From Mesorhizobium loti (GTDB lineage: Bacteria; Pseudomonadota; Alphaproteobacteria; Rhizobiales; Rhizobiaceae): a stretch of DNA of 64,000 nucleotides. The notes under the pieces are model-generated. The model did no database searches and was not told the DNA's origin. It saw only the letters and a program-made list of their open reading frames with translations. The position numbers and the translations under genes are program-made. Shown here piece by piece: positions 55,218 to 64,000 of this stretch (its first letter is position 1; each line of letters begins with the position of its first letter). The DNA lies in assembly GCF_001510895.1 (NCBI RefSeq), contig NZ_LPWA01000108.1, positions 1 through 64,000 on the forward strand, in the 5' to 3' direction.

Positions 55218-55312
55218 CGTCCCTACGCCAGTATGAACTGGATCAGGTTCAACGGGTCACTGCGCCGCGAAAGCCAGCAGTATCTCAGCCCCTTGCCGGG
55301 ACTCCCCTGGTG
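55218..55312 (-). promoter_or_regulatory. TPP riboswitch (THI element)
   Basis: On the minus strand, CAGGGGAGTCCC opens the element, followed by GGGGCTGAGATACT, then GTGACCCGTTGAACCTGATC and CAGTTCATACTGGCGTAGGGA. These are the classic THI-box segments that bind thiamine pyrophosphate. It ends about 120 bases before thiC, so high TPP should lower expression of the whole thi operon. Confidence 0.97.
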
Positions 55313-55415
55313 AATGGCTCAAGTTGAACGGCCCTTGACCGTTTTGTCAAGCGCACCAACGCCGGGCGGGGCACCGAGCCGATACCGGCCGTGGAGCTTA
55401 AGCACACGGCGAAAG

Positions 55416-56171
55416 TCAGGCGAAGGCCCAGATGTCCTCGGCCTGGAAGCCGACCTGGTAGCCGGCGCTTTTCAGCTTGACGACGACCTGGCCGATCTCG
55501 GCGGCCGGCAACGCGCCGACCTCGATCTTGATCATGCCGGGACGGTAGCGCTCGAGGTCGAGCTGGTCGAACACCATCCAGTCGGCGCCTTCGCAGTCGA
55601 CTAGGAAAGCGTCGATATAGCGGATACCGTTGCGGTCGAGCAGCGTCTGCAAAGTCTCCGACGGCACCTCGATGTCCCTCAGGTGCGGCGCGAACTTGTT
55701 GAAATTGGCGTCCGCTTCGCCCCAGGCATTCTTGCCCGACATCAGATTGGTGTCGGTGACCGACGAGCAGCCGATGAACTCTATCGGCAGCGTGCCGGCC
55801 TCCAGTGCTGCGGCGTCGAATGTATGGACTGTAATGGTACCTTTCGTCCTGGTCACCGCCACCGGCTCGATGACGAAGCGCTCTTTGTCCGGATAATTGG
55901 CGCGCAGCCGCTTCTGATTGTAGGGGATCGGCTCGACCAGCATCGCGCGGGCGCGCGGAATGCGGTGCAGCCAGGGCGTCACGTCGTCGAACAAAGCGCC
56001 GTCGCAGGCGCCGACATTGACCATCTGGAACGGCCGCTCGCTGCCGAACCGCGCCTTCAACGCCGCCTTGGCGAGAAACTTCGTGCCACGCAGCGCGGGC
56101 CCGCGATCGAGCAGGCCGACAGGCAGGCCGAGCGACAGGAGAACGCGCGCGAGGCTGGAAACCGAGTTCAT
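55416..56171 (-). CDS. FkbM-family methyltransferase
   Basis: A 251-residue SAM-dependent methyltransferase. VNVGACDGALFDDV is the SAM-binding first loop, MLVEPIPYNQKRLRANYPD the second strand, and IDAFLVDCEGADWMVFDQL the FkbM family end. FkbM-type enzymes add O-methyl groups to sugars or acyl chains. Its ATG overlaps the stop of the upstream glycosyltransferase (TGATG), making it the last gene of the seven-gene operon. It probably methylates the glycan made by that operon. Confidence 0.87.
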   Translation of the reverse strand: MNSVSSLARVLLSLGLPVGLLDRGPALRGTKFLAKAALKARFGSERPFQMVNVGACDGALFDDVTPWLHRIPRARAMLVEPIPYNQKRLRANYPDKERFVIEPVAVTRTKGTITVHTFDAAALEAGTLPIEFIGCSSVTDTNLMSGKNAWGEADANFNKFAPHLRDIEVPSETLQTLLDRNGIRYIDAFLVDCEGADWMVFDQLDLERYRPGMIKIEVGALPAAEIGQVVVKLKSAGYQVGFQAEDIWAFA

Positions 56172-57397
56172 CACTTGTCTCCGGAAATGACCTGTAGCGC
56201 GGCTCGGCCCCTGCCCGCCGATGCCCACAGCGCCATCAGCGGCGCGGCCAGCACCAGGAAGGGCGGCAGAAGATTGGGGAAATAGATGCGGGTATCGTGG
56301 ATCGGGAAGACGGTGAACTTCGCCAGCACGCCGAGCACGAGCGCTGCAAGCAGGATGCCGGCGCGGCGGTCGAGCCGGAAGCCGGCGCGGTCGAGCCCAT
56401 ACCAGCCGGCTAAAGCCAGCACCGACACGCCGACCCAGCTGTTGACGTTGATGGCGCGCACCACCGAGGCGGCAAAGGCCTTGAGATAGGCCGCCACTGA
56501 GAACGGCGGCTCGAAGCCGTCCATGTTGTAGTGCTGCTCGATGCTGGAGAACCACAGATGCGGCCACCAGCCTGGATGCTGGGCCCAATGCGAAATGGCG
56601 AAATAGGCGACGAACGACGCGGCGAAGCCGGCGAGCGCGCCCCATGCCTTCTGGCGGAATGCGACAAGCAGCACGACGAAGATGGCGAGGAAGACGATGT
56701 TGTCCGGCCGCGCCATGAAGGCGAGGAAAAGCAGGATCGCCGTCGCTATCTCGCGTTTGCGGACATAGGCAAACAGCCCGCCGAGGAACAACGCGGAGCA
56801 CAACAGATCCGGCGTCGAGGCCCGCGCGGCATCGCCGAACTCGGCCATGATCAGGACGGCGCCGGCGACCGGCGCCAGCGCCACCGCGCCTTCCGAGCGC
56901 AGCCAAAGCAAAGTGATGGCGCCGAACAACAACACCGAGAAGACCTGCACCAAGCGCATCGCGTCGACCGGCGAGACGACCCGGCTGAGGTTGGACAGGA
57001 TTTCGGCATAGAGGAACTTGATCCGGTACATGCCGAGCAGCGAATGGAAGTCGGCGGCATTCTCCGTCATGTGGCTGCGGAAGCCGCCGCCATCGTCGGT
57101 CAGCGTCTTGTAGTCGCCGGCCGACACGCCTTCCTTGACCGTGCTGTAAGCATAGTCATGCAGCGCTTGCGGGTCGGGATAAGTGCCTTCTTCAGCGATC
57201 GCCAGATAAGGCAGCATGTCCCAGTTGGCGTCGGGCATGAACCAGGCCGTAAAAGCGGTGAGCAGGACATAGAGCGAGAAGGTGACCACGCCGATCGACG
57301 CTGCCCATTTCGCATAAACCCCCTCGCCCCAGGCAAGACCGGCGCCGGTCAGCCGGTCGAGCGGATTGGCGGGAGCGACTGGCGGCCTGGTCAGCAT
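56171..57397 (-). CDS. Polytopic glycosyltransferase-like membrane protein
   Basis: A 408-residue membrane protein with about 9-10 helices. The first outer loop MPDANWDMLPYLAIAEEG carries acidic residues and a tryptophan in the place used by GT39/GT83 and arabinosyltransferase-type GT-C enzymes for the lipid-sugar donor; NPLDRLTGAGL precedes helix 1. C-terminal HDTRIYFPNLLPPFLVLAAP resembles the last helices of such proteins. In this operon it would be the transferase using the polyprenyl-phosphate pentose. Family assignment is by topology and context. Confidence 0.68.
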   Translation of the reverse strand: MLTRPPVAPANPLDRLTGAGLAWGEGVYAKWAASIGVVTFSLYVLLTAFTAWFMPDANWDMLPYLAIAEEGTYPDPQALHDYAYSTVKEGVSAGDYKTLTDDGGGFRSHMTENAADFHSLLGMYRIKFLYAEILSNLSRVVSPVDAMRLVQVFSVLLFGAITLLWLRSEGAVALAPVAGAVLIMAEFGDAARASTPDLLCSALFLGGLFAYVRKREIATAILLFLAFMARPDNIVFLAIFVVLLVAFRQKAWGALAGFAASFVAYFAISHWAQHPGWWPHLWFSSIEQHYNMDGFEPPFSVAAYLKAFAASVVRAINVNSWVGVSVLALAGWYGLDRAGFRLDRRAGILLAALVLGVLAKFTVFPIHDTRIYFPNLLPPFLVLAAPLMALWASAGRGRAALQVISGDK

Positions 57398-57405
57398 CGT
57401 CTGTC

Positions 57406-58875
<1,470 letters not shown>

Positions 58876-58902
58876 CTCGAAAAATCTCCCCCTTCGCCGC
58901 CC

Positions 58903-59910
58903 TTATTCGGCGGGCACATGTTCGGTCGCGACGGCGTGGCCGTCCTTCTTGGCGCGGTATTCGCTGTAGGCGGCGATCAGCATGTCCTCGTCGCGGTATT
59001 GCGGCATCCAGCCGAGCTGACGCTCGGCCTTGGACACGTCGAGCACGCACTCTTCGTCGGCGATCAGATACTGCTCCGGATCCATGATCGGCATGTTCAT
59101 GAGGTCGAGCAGGTCGAGCGTTCGCTTGACCACCCAGCCCGGCGTCGGCAGCAGGATCGATTTCGAGCCGGCATGGCGGATCAAGTCGCCGAGCAGTTTT
59201 TTGACCGGTGGCGGATTGAGCGAGCCGAGATTATAGGCCTCGTTCGGCACGCCGGCCTTCCAGGCCGCGCGGGCGGCTTCCGCGCAATCGAACACCGAGA
59301 TGAACTGGTATGGATTCCTGCCCGAGCCGATCATCGGCACCGGCAAATTCCAGTCGATCAGCTTGAAGAGTTTTTCCAGGATGCCGAGGCGCCCGGGGCC
59401 GATGATCAGGCGCGGCCGGAACAACGAGATCGACATGCCGCGCTTGCGCCATTCGGCGGCGAGCTCCTCGGTCCTGAGCTTCGACAAGCCATATTCGCCG
59501 AGCGGCGCGACGGGATGATCCTCGGTCATCGGCAACACCACGGTGTGGCCGTAGATCATGTCGGTCGTGTAGTGGACCAGCTTCGAGGCGCCGGCCTTGT
59601 CCATCGCCCGGATGATGTGCTCGGTACCGTGGAAATTCACCGGGAAGAAGAAGTCGTGCCGGTTGGCGCGGACCTGGATCGGCGATAGCATCTTGGCCGA
59701 CAAATTGTAGACCATGTCGTCGGCCCTGAGCGCGACCGCCGCGACCGAAGCCGGATCGGTGACGTCGCAAGTGATGAAGCGCACCGAACGATAATGCGGC
59801 AGGTCGCTCTTGACGATGTCGGCGACGACGACGTTCTCACCGTCGGCGGCCAGCTTGGGCGCAAGATGACGGCCGACGAAGCCGTCGCCGCCGAAAATCA
59901 CATGTCTCAT
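58903..59910 (-). CDS. Extended SDR NAD-dependent epimerase/dehydratase
   Basis: A 335-residue protein. NAD motif GGDGFVGRHLAP at residue 7; YTTDMIYGHTVV and the active pair in YGLSKLRTEEL (YxxxK); FRPRLIIGPGRLG is a substrate-loop signature. It is longer than DprE2 (about 255 residues) and belongs to the extended group, so it is more likely a sugar epimerase/reductase of this operon than DprE2 itself, though it might replace it. Overlaps the small transporter gene by four bases. Confidence 0.82.
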   Translation of the reverse strand: MRHVIFGGDGFVGRHLAPKLAADGENVVVADIVKSDLPHYRSVRFITCDVTDPASVAAVALRADDMVYNLSAKMLSPIQVRANRHDFFFPVNFHGTEHIIRAMDKAGASKLVHYTTDMIYGHTVVLPMTEDHPVAPLGEYGLSKLRTEELAAEWRKRGMSISLFRPRLIIGPGRLGILEKLFKLIDWNLPVPMIGSGRNPYQFISVFDCAEAARAAWKAGVPNEAYNLGSLNPPPVKKLLGDLIRHAGSKSILLPTPGWVVKRTLDLLDLMNMPIMDPEQYLIADEECVLDVSKAERQLGWMPQYRDEDMLIAAYSEYRAKKDGHAVATEHVPAE

Positions 59911-60341
59911 CGAAGGATCTCGCTTGTGCCGACCTTGTCGGAGGTGATGGAAGCGGTCTGGTCCTCATGCCCTCGCCCACTTTGCGCGATCAGGATTGTG
60001 CCGACGCAGATGCAGGCGATGCCGGCGATGCGCCAGCCGTTGAGATCCTCGCGGAAGACGAAATAGGCAAAGACGGCGACTGCGACATAGGCGAGGCTGA
60101 GGAACGGATAGGCGAAGCTGAGCTCGACCTTCGACAGCACGTAGAGATGCGAGGCCATCGAGATGACGAAGGTGCACAGCCCGAGGAAAACCCACGGGCT
60201 GAAGACGATCTGCAACAGCTTGACCAGCGGATTGACGCCGTCGAACGAGATCGGTCCCAGCGACATCATGCCCTGCTTCAGCATGAGCTGCGCAGCGGCA
60301 TTGGTCATGACCGTGAAGAGTATGAAGACGATGTATTTCAT
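59907..60341 (-). CDS. Small EamA/SMR-type transporter (ArnE/F-like flippase)
   Basis: A 144-residue protein with four hydrophobic helices: MKYIVFILFTVMTNAAAQLM, SPWVFLGLCTFVISMASHL, FAYPFLSLAYVAVAVFAYF and IAGIACICVGTILIAQSG. SMR/EamA half-size proteins such as ArnE/ArnF flip undecaprenyl-phosphate aminosugars; here it would flip the lipid-linked pentose. ATG 60341 is preferred to an upstream frame extension to 60446. Its last four bases overlap the SDR gene. Confidence 0.82.
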   Translation of the reverse strand: MKYIVFILFTVMTNAAAQLMLKQGMMSLGPISFDGVNPLVKLLQIVFSPWVFLGLCTFVISMASHLYVLSKVELSFAYPFLSLAYVAVAVFAYFVFREDLNGWRIAGIACICVGTILIAQSGRGHEDQTASITSDKVGTSEILR

Positions 60342-60464
60342 TGTTGCCACCCCGCCCTTGAGCGGTCCTACTACAAACCTGGAAATATTTCGTGAAATCA
60401 CATATCTATTTTCAGTAAACCTCGATCTTAACGTTTCGTTTACCAAGATTTACTCGAATTTTAT

Positions 60465-61811
60465 CTATTCCGCCGCCTCCGCGATATCGGGCCTCGCACC
60501 CAGTTTTTTCGCTGTCCGCGCCCAGAAACCCGACATGAAGGCGGGATCGCGAAGCGCCTCCAGCCGCTGCCATTCCGGGAACGACGCCGCGAACGTTTCG
60601 GCACCCATGCGCGCGTCCTTGTAGGGGTTGACGGCCCCGCCGGCCTCGACCGTGATGCAGTCGAGTTCGGCGAGCAGCTTCAATGTCCTTTCCCCCCTGT
60701 TGGGGAAATCGAGCGTCAGCGTGTAACCCGGCCGCGGGAACGACAGCAGCGCCGGCGAACGGACGTCGCCAAATCGCTTCAGCACCGTCAGGAAGGAGCC
60801 CTGTCCGGCCCGCCGCGCCGCGTCGAGCAATGCCGGAACAGTGAGACGCGCTTCAGCCTCGGGAACCACGCTCTGGTGCTGGAAAAGCCCGCGCGGCCCG
60901 TAGAGCCGGTTCCAGTCGCGAACGCCGTCGAGTGGAAAGAAGAAACCTTGGTAACCCGCCTGACGCGGCTCGGAAGATCGCCCCTTTTTCCAGCGGTAGG
61001 CGGCATTGACGACAGTCAGGAACGGGCGGCTGAGCACATTGAAGGGTGGCTGCACGGCCACCGAAAGCCGGCCGCCCGCCTGCGAGGCTGCATGCGAGCC
61101 GTGCTCGGCGTGGTTGCCGGTAAAGAGGAGGCCTCGCCCGTGGCCGCCGGCAAGCTGATTGATCCAGGCGACGGCATATTCGTTGGCCTCGTCCGCGGCG
61201 TCGGCAAGATCGAAGAACTCGCCGAGATCGCGGAACCGCGTCACTTTTTCGACGATGTCGAGCGAGGGCACGCGCATCAGCCGGATCGACACCGACAGGA
61301 TGAGCCCGGTCAGCCCCATGCCGCCGATCGTCGCCCTGAACAGACGGGCATTGTCGCTGTCGGAGCAGTGATAGGTCCGGCCGTCGGAGCGCTGCAAGGT
61401 CAGGGATTCGACATGACAGCCAAATGTGCCGCGCCGATGATGGTTCTTGCCGTGGACATCGTTGGCGATGGCGCCGCCGAGCGTCACGAACTGCGTGCCG
61501 GGAACCACAGCTGGAAAGAAGCCGTGGGGCGCGCCATGGGCGATGAGGTCGCAAAGCAGCACCCCGGCATCGGCTTCGATCACACCGGTCTCGGCGTCGA
61601 ACGAACGGACACGGTTGAGCGGCCGCATGTCGACCACTGTGCCGGCGTCGTTCTGGCAGCTGTCGCCGTAGGAGCGGCCATTGCCGTAGGCTAGCAACGA
61701 GCCCGGCTTTGCCGTGCCGCTCCTCAACAGCGCAATGGCTTCATCGGCCGGCATAGCCTGGCGTGCCAGCTGCGTCGCCAGCCCAAAGCTGCCGAAGCGG
61801 TCGCCGCCCAT
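60465..61811 (-). CDS. DprE1-like FAD-dependent polyprenyl-phosphoryl ribose oxidase
   Basis: A 448-residue FAD oxidase of the vanillyl-alcohol-oxidase family. It shares with mycobacterial DprE1 (from memory) the segments GNGRSYGDSCQN, VTLGGAIANDVHGKNHH and FGCHVESLTLQRSDG, and the C-terminal ALLSFPRPGYTLTLDFP. DprE1 oxidises the C2 hydroxyl of decaprenylphosphoryl-ribose on the way to arabinose. The gene starts two bases after the HAD-UbiA gene, so they are coupled; GTG 61820 is an alternative start. A 123-base gap separates it from the transporter. Confidence 0.86.
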   Translation of the reverse strand: MGGDRFGSFGLATQLARQAMPADEAIALLRSGTAKPGSLLAYGNGRSYGDSCQNDAGTVVDMRPLNRVRSFDAETGVIEADAGVLLCDLIAHGAPHGFFPAVVPGTQFVTLGGAIANDVHGKNHHRRGTFGCHVESLTLQRSDGRTYHCSDSDNARLFRATIGGMGLTGLILSVSIRLMRVPSLDIVEKVTRFRDLGEFFDLADAADEANEYAVAWINQLAGGHGRGLLFTGNHAEHGSHAASQAGGRLSVAVQPPFNVLSRPFLTVVNAAYRWKKGRSSEPRQAGYQGFFFPLDGVRDWNRLYGPRGLFQHQSVVPEAEARLTVPALLDAARRAGQGSFLTVLKRFGDVRSPALLSFPRPGYTLTLDFPNRGERTLKLLAELDCITVEAGGAVNPYKDARMGAETFAASFPEWQRLEALRDPAFMSGFWARTAKKLGARPDIAEAAE

Positions 61812-61813
61812 GC

Positions 61814-63247
61814 TCACCACCCCCCGGCAACCAGAAGCGCCGAGCCGATGGCAACGACGATCTGGCTGCGCCAGTCGCGGATGATGAAGACGACCGGATC
61901 ATCATGCATCTCGCCGCGGCGGGCGAGGATCCAGACGCGCATGGTCAGGTAAAGCACGATCGGCGCCAGTGGCCAGACCAGCCAGGGGTGCGGATAGAGC
62001 TCGCGCACCGAGACGCTGTCCATATAGAGCGCCAGCACCAACGCCGAGGAAAAGGCCGAGGCCATGCCCGCCTGAGCGACGATCTCCTGGTCTTCGGTGC
62101 GATAACCGCGGCCGGCGATGCGCTCGCCGGCCGGGATGGCGGTCGTGCGCAATTCGACGAATCGCTTCACCAGCGCCAGCGACAGGAAGAAGAAGATCGA
62201 GAAGGCGAGCAGCCAGAAGGAAACGTCGACGCCGGTGGCCGCCGCTCCCGCCAGCACGCGGATGGTGTAGAGGCCGGCGAGCGTCAGCACGTCGATCAGC
62301 AGCATGCGCTTGAAAGACAGCGAATAGGCCGTGGTGACGACCATGTAGCCGCCGAGCACGCCGAGGAATTCGATCGGCAGCAGGCAGCCGATGGCAATGC
62401 CGGTGGCAAGCAGCATGGCGATGGCGCTAAGGCCGAACGGGATCGACAGCGCACCGCTGGCAAAGGGCCTGTCGCGCTTGGTTGGATGCCTGCGGTCGAG
62501 CGCAAGATCAAAGAAGTCATTGACGATGTAGATGGCGGAGGCCACGGCGCTGAAGGAAACGAAGGCCAGAACGCACTGCCAGATCATATTGACGTTGAAA
62601 TACTCATGCGACAGCACCATCGGCACCGCGATCAGCGAATTCTTCAGCCACTGATGGACCCTCAGCATCTTGACGTAGGTCTTGAGCGTCCGCTGCGGCG
62701 CCGGCATGGTCTCGGCGCCGTGCGCTGCCTGCCAGCGCTGGGCGCTGCGGTCCGGCGCCACCACGATGGCGTTGCGCGCTGCATCGAACACCTTGAGATC
62801 GTGACGGCTGTTGCCGGCATAGTCGAAGCCGGCATCGCCATAGGCCGCAATCAGTGACGCCCGCTTTCTACCCGAGGTCAGATTGTGCGGCCCGTCCGTC
62901 GCCAGCACACGGTCGAAGATGCCGAGATAGGCGGCGATCGCCTCGGCGAATTTGCGCGGCGTGCCGGTCGCCAGCACGATCTTGCGGCCTTCCTCGTGTT
63001 CGGCGCGGAGCCGCTCGAGCAATTCAACCCGGTAGGGCAACGAGGCCGGATCGATGTCGATGCGCCGGGCGATTTCCTGCTTGAGCAGCGCCGGACCGCC
63101 GGTCAGCCAAAACGGCAGCAGAAAGAGATAGAGCGGGTTCTTCTTGAGCAGAATGAACAGGCCTTCCCACAGAAGGTCCGTTGCAATCAGCGTGCCATCG
63201 AGATCGACCGCAAGCGGAATTGCGTTCCTGTCCGACCGCGCGTCCAT
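61814..63247 (-). CDS. HAD phosphatase-UbiA fusion (phosphoribosyl-polyprenol synthase-like)
   Basis: A 477-residue fusion. Residues 1-190 are a HAD domain (VDLDGTLIATD at residue 12; VLATGTPRKFAEAI; GNSRHDLKVF). Residues 200-477 form a UbiA-type polyprenyl transferase with eight to nine helices and the aspartate motif NDFFDLALDRRHPTKRDRP. Its second half resembles Rv3806c, which joins PRPP and decaprenyl phosphate; the HAD part would remove the 5-phosphate. First gene of the operon. ATG 63247 is used; a 15-codon extension upstream is possible. Confidence 0.85.
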   Translation of the reverse strand: MDARSDRNAIPLAVDLDGTLIATDLLWEGLFILLKKNPLYLFLLPFWLTGGPALLKQEIARRIDIDPASLPYRVELLERLRAEHEEGRKIVLATGTPRKFAEAIAAYLGIFDRVLATDGPHNLTSGRKRASLIAAYGDAGFDYAGNSRHDLKVFDAARNAIVVAPDRSAQRWQAAHGAETMPAPQRTLKTYVKMLRVHQWLKNSLIAVPMVLSHEYFNVNMIWQCVLAFVSFSAVASAIYIVNDFFDLALDRRHPTKRDRPFASGALSIPFGLSAIAMLLATGIAIGCLLPIEFLGVLGGYMVVTTAYSLSFKRMLLIDVLTLAGLYTIRVLAGAAATGVDVSFWLLAFSIFFFLSLALVKRFVELRTTAIPAGERIAGRGYRTEDQEIVAQAGMASAFSSALVLALYMDSVSVRELYPHPWLVWPLAPIVLYLTMRVWILARRGEMHDDPVVFIIRDWRSQIVVAIGSALLVAGGW

Positions 63248-63399
63248 TGCCCTGCCCTGCTCACCCCACGCCGTATTTCGGCGCCTTCGCAATGGATATA
63301 ACGGGGGATGACGGAGCGAACGTTAAAACGCCCGGTTGCAGCACGCTGTGCAGGGGTATTTCCGGTGTCATCGTTAAGCAGCGGCTATCGGAAACGATA

Positions 63400-63425
63400 A
63401 AAGGCCGGGCATTCGCCCGGCCTTT
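63400..63425 (-). terminator. Intrinsic terminator after the small secreted protein gene
   Basis: AAAGGCCGGGC (63400-63410) pairs with GCCCGGCCTTT (63415-63425) around ATTC. On the minus strand it ends in a T run. It separates the gene at 63448 from the glycan operon, so 63248-63399 must hold the operon's own promoter. Confidence 0.85.
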
Positions 63426-63447
63426 GCCGATCATGTTTGAGGGTTTT

Positions 63448-63711
63448 TTACTTGATCCGGGCAACGCCGCCCGAGATCTCGACCGTTTCGGAGCCGGTCA
63501 GCGCTTCGAGGTCACCATTGGGCAGGGTGACGAAGCAGCCATTCGGGCAGAACTCCACCGTCTCGCCAGCGGCCAGCGCCAGCTCGGTCTTGCCGCCGCC
63601 TTCGGTCACGATCAACGTCCGCGTCTGAGCGTCCTTGTTGACCGCGCTCGCGGCAAAAGCCGAACCGCCCAGGGCCAGGAAAGCGATGGCGGCAACGACA
63701 GACTTCCACAT
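63448..63711 (-). CDS. Small secreted hypothetical protein
   Basis: An 87-residue protein with a signal peptide, MWKSVVAAIAFLALGGSAFA. The mature 66 residues are beta-rich (TRTLIVTEGGGKTELALAAG, then ETVEFCPNGCFVTLPNGDLE) with a CPNGC pair that could form a disulfide or bind metal. I do not recognise the family. The ATG at 63711 follows GGAAATTGCA; the longer frame to 63948 is not protein-like. A single-gene unit with its own terminator. Confidence 0.7.
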   Translation of the reverse strand: MWKSVVAAIAFLALGGSAFAASAVNKDAQTRTLIVTEGGGKTELALAAGETVEFCPNGCFVTLPNGDLEALTGSETVEISGGVARIK

Positions 63712-63925
63712 TGCAATTTCCGGTGTTTCCACACCGCCTCTGTTCATTTTCGCAAGGCATTCTCGCCCTTTGCGTGAGAGCTTATATGAGATGTAACCTG
63801 AACCGCAACTGAATGGCGCATTCATGCCACAATTGGTTTCGGCAGCCGGACGCAACGCGCCGAGGTGTATCGAGATTCGGGTCAGGCTTTGTCGAAAATG
63901 GTGGATTCCGAGAACCGGAGCGGAG

Positions 63926-63961
63926 CGTACTTGAAAGTACGTGAGCACCGGCCTGCGCCGG
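63926..63961. repeat. Tandem small hairpins in the right-end intergenic region
   Basis: CGTACTT-GA-AAGTACG (63926-63941) is followed by CCGGC-N4-GCCGG (63948-63961). The surrounding GAGAACCGGAGCGGAG text looks like a dispersed rhizobial repeat. The stretch 63712-64000 contains no gene I can support. Confidence 0.5.
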
Positions 63962-64000
63962 CCGAAGTCTTAACTGCACGGCGACTCATGGATGCTTCGG

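Noticed and set aside
58903..59910. DprE2
   Set aside because: The protein is an extended SDR of 335 residues, not the classical SDR of about 255 residues, so the DprE2 name is not supported.

Overview
The window looks like a chromosomal stretch of a Rhizobiales bacterium, most likely Mesorhizobium or a close relative in the Phyllobacteriaceae. This rests on high GC, an alphaproteobacterial thiCOSGED operon behind a THI element, two DUF1127 micro-proteins, an entericidin, a GlxA/GbdR-type regulator, rhizobial intergenic mosaic repeats, and metabolism built on betaines and one-carbon units. No rRNA, tRNA, transposase, phage gene or CRISPR array was seen.

Layout. 0-11.4 kb: an AraC regulator, a VOC protein, cobQ with a frameshifted DddQ-like cupin translationally coupled upstream, valine-degradation genes (acyl-CoA dehydrogenase, mmsB), a class III aminotransferase, a prolyl oligopeptidase and an MFS exporter. 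11.7-19 kb: a non-pyrrolysine MttB-type methyltransferase, a dimethylglycine dehydrogenase-family flavoprotein, a GT39-like membrane protein and a DddP-like M24 metalloenzyme. 19-28.7 kb: a PhnD-like binding protein, a desaturase divergent from an HTH regulator, a DUF1989 protein, a homocysteine S-methyltransferase, an ECF sigma factor with a VWA protein, a dienelactone hydrolase-like enzyme and an Fe-S protein. 28.8-41 kb: a second MttB homologue, a corrinoid protein, DUF1638, a TacAT-like toxin-antitoxin pair, a three-gene methylene-THF reductase unit, a methyl-THF:corrinoid methyltransferase and a RACo/RamA-like corrinoid reactivator. 41-50 kb: DUF1127 proteins, a hydrolase, a LysR regulator, a GbdR-like regulator, secreted proteins and a second DMGDH-family flavoprotein. 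50-55.4 kb: thiamine operon. 55.4-63.3 kb: a seven-gene minus-strand operon with DprE1-like and HAD-UbiA proteins, probably making a polyprenyl-phosphate pentose for a surface glycan.

How it works together. The homocysteine methyltransferase (22.8 kb), corrinoid protein (30.6 kb), pterin methyltransferase (37.9 kb), reactivator (38.9 kb) and DUF1638 (31.6 kb) look like the separate parts of a split B12-dependent methionine synthase. The methylene-THF reductase genes lie in the same run. Two identical-arm palindromes, GATATAAAGA-N2-TCTTTATATC, lie just before the homocysteine and pterin methyltransferases, suggesting common control by methionine status. The MttB homologues and DMGDH-type flavoproteins could feed methyl groups from betaines into the same pool.

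Caution: eight clear breaks in seven genes, plus a suspected ninth in thiD, are each explained by one missing G or C. The shared pattern points to consensus errors more than to real gene decay, and those entries are annotated across the break.
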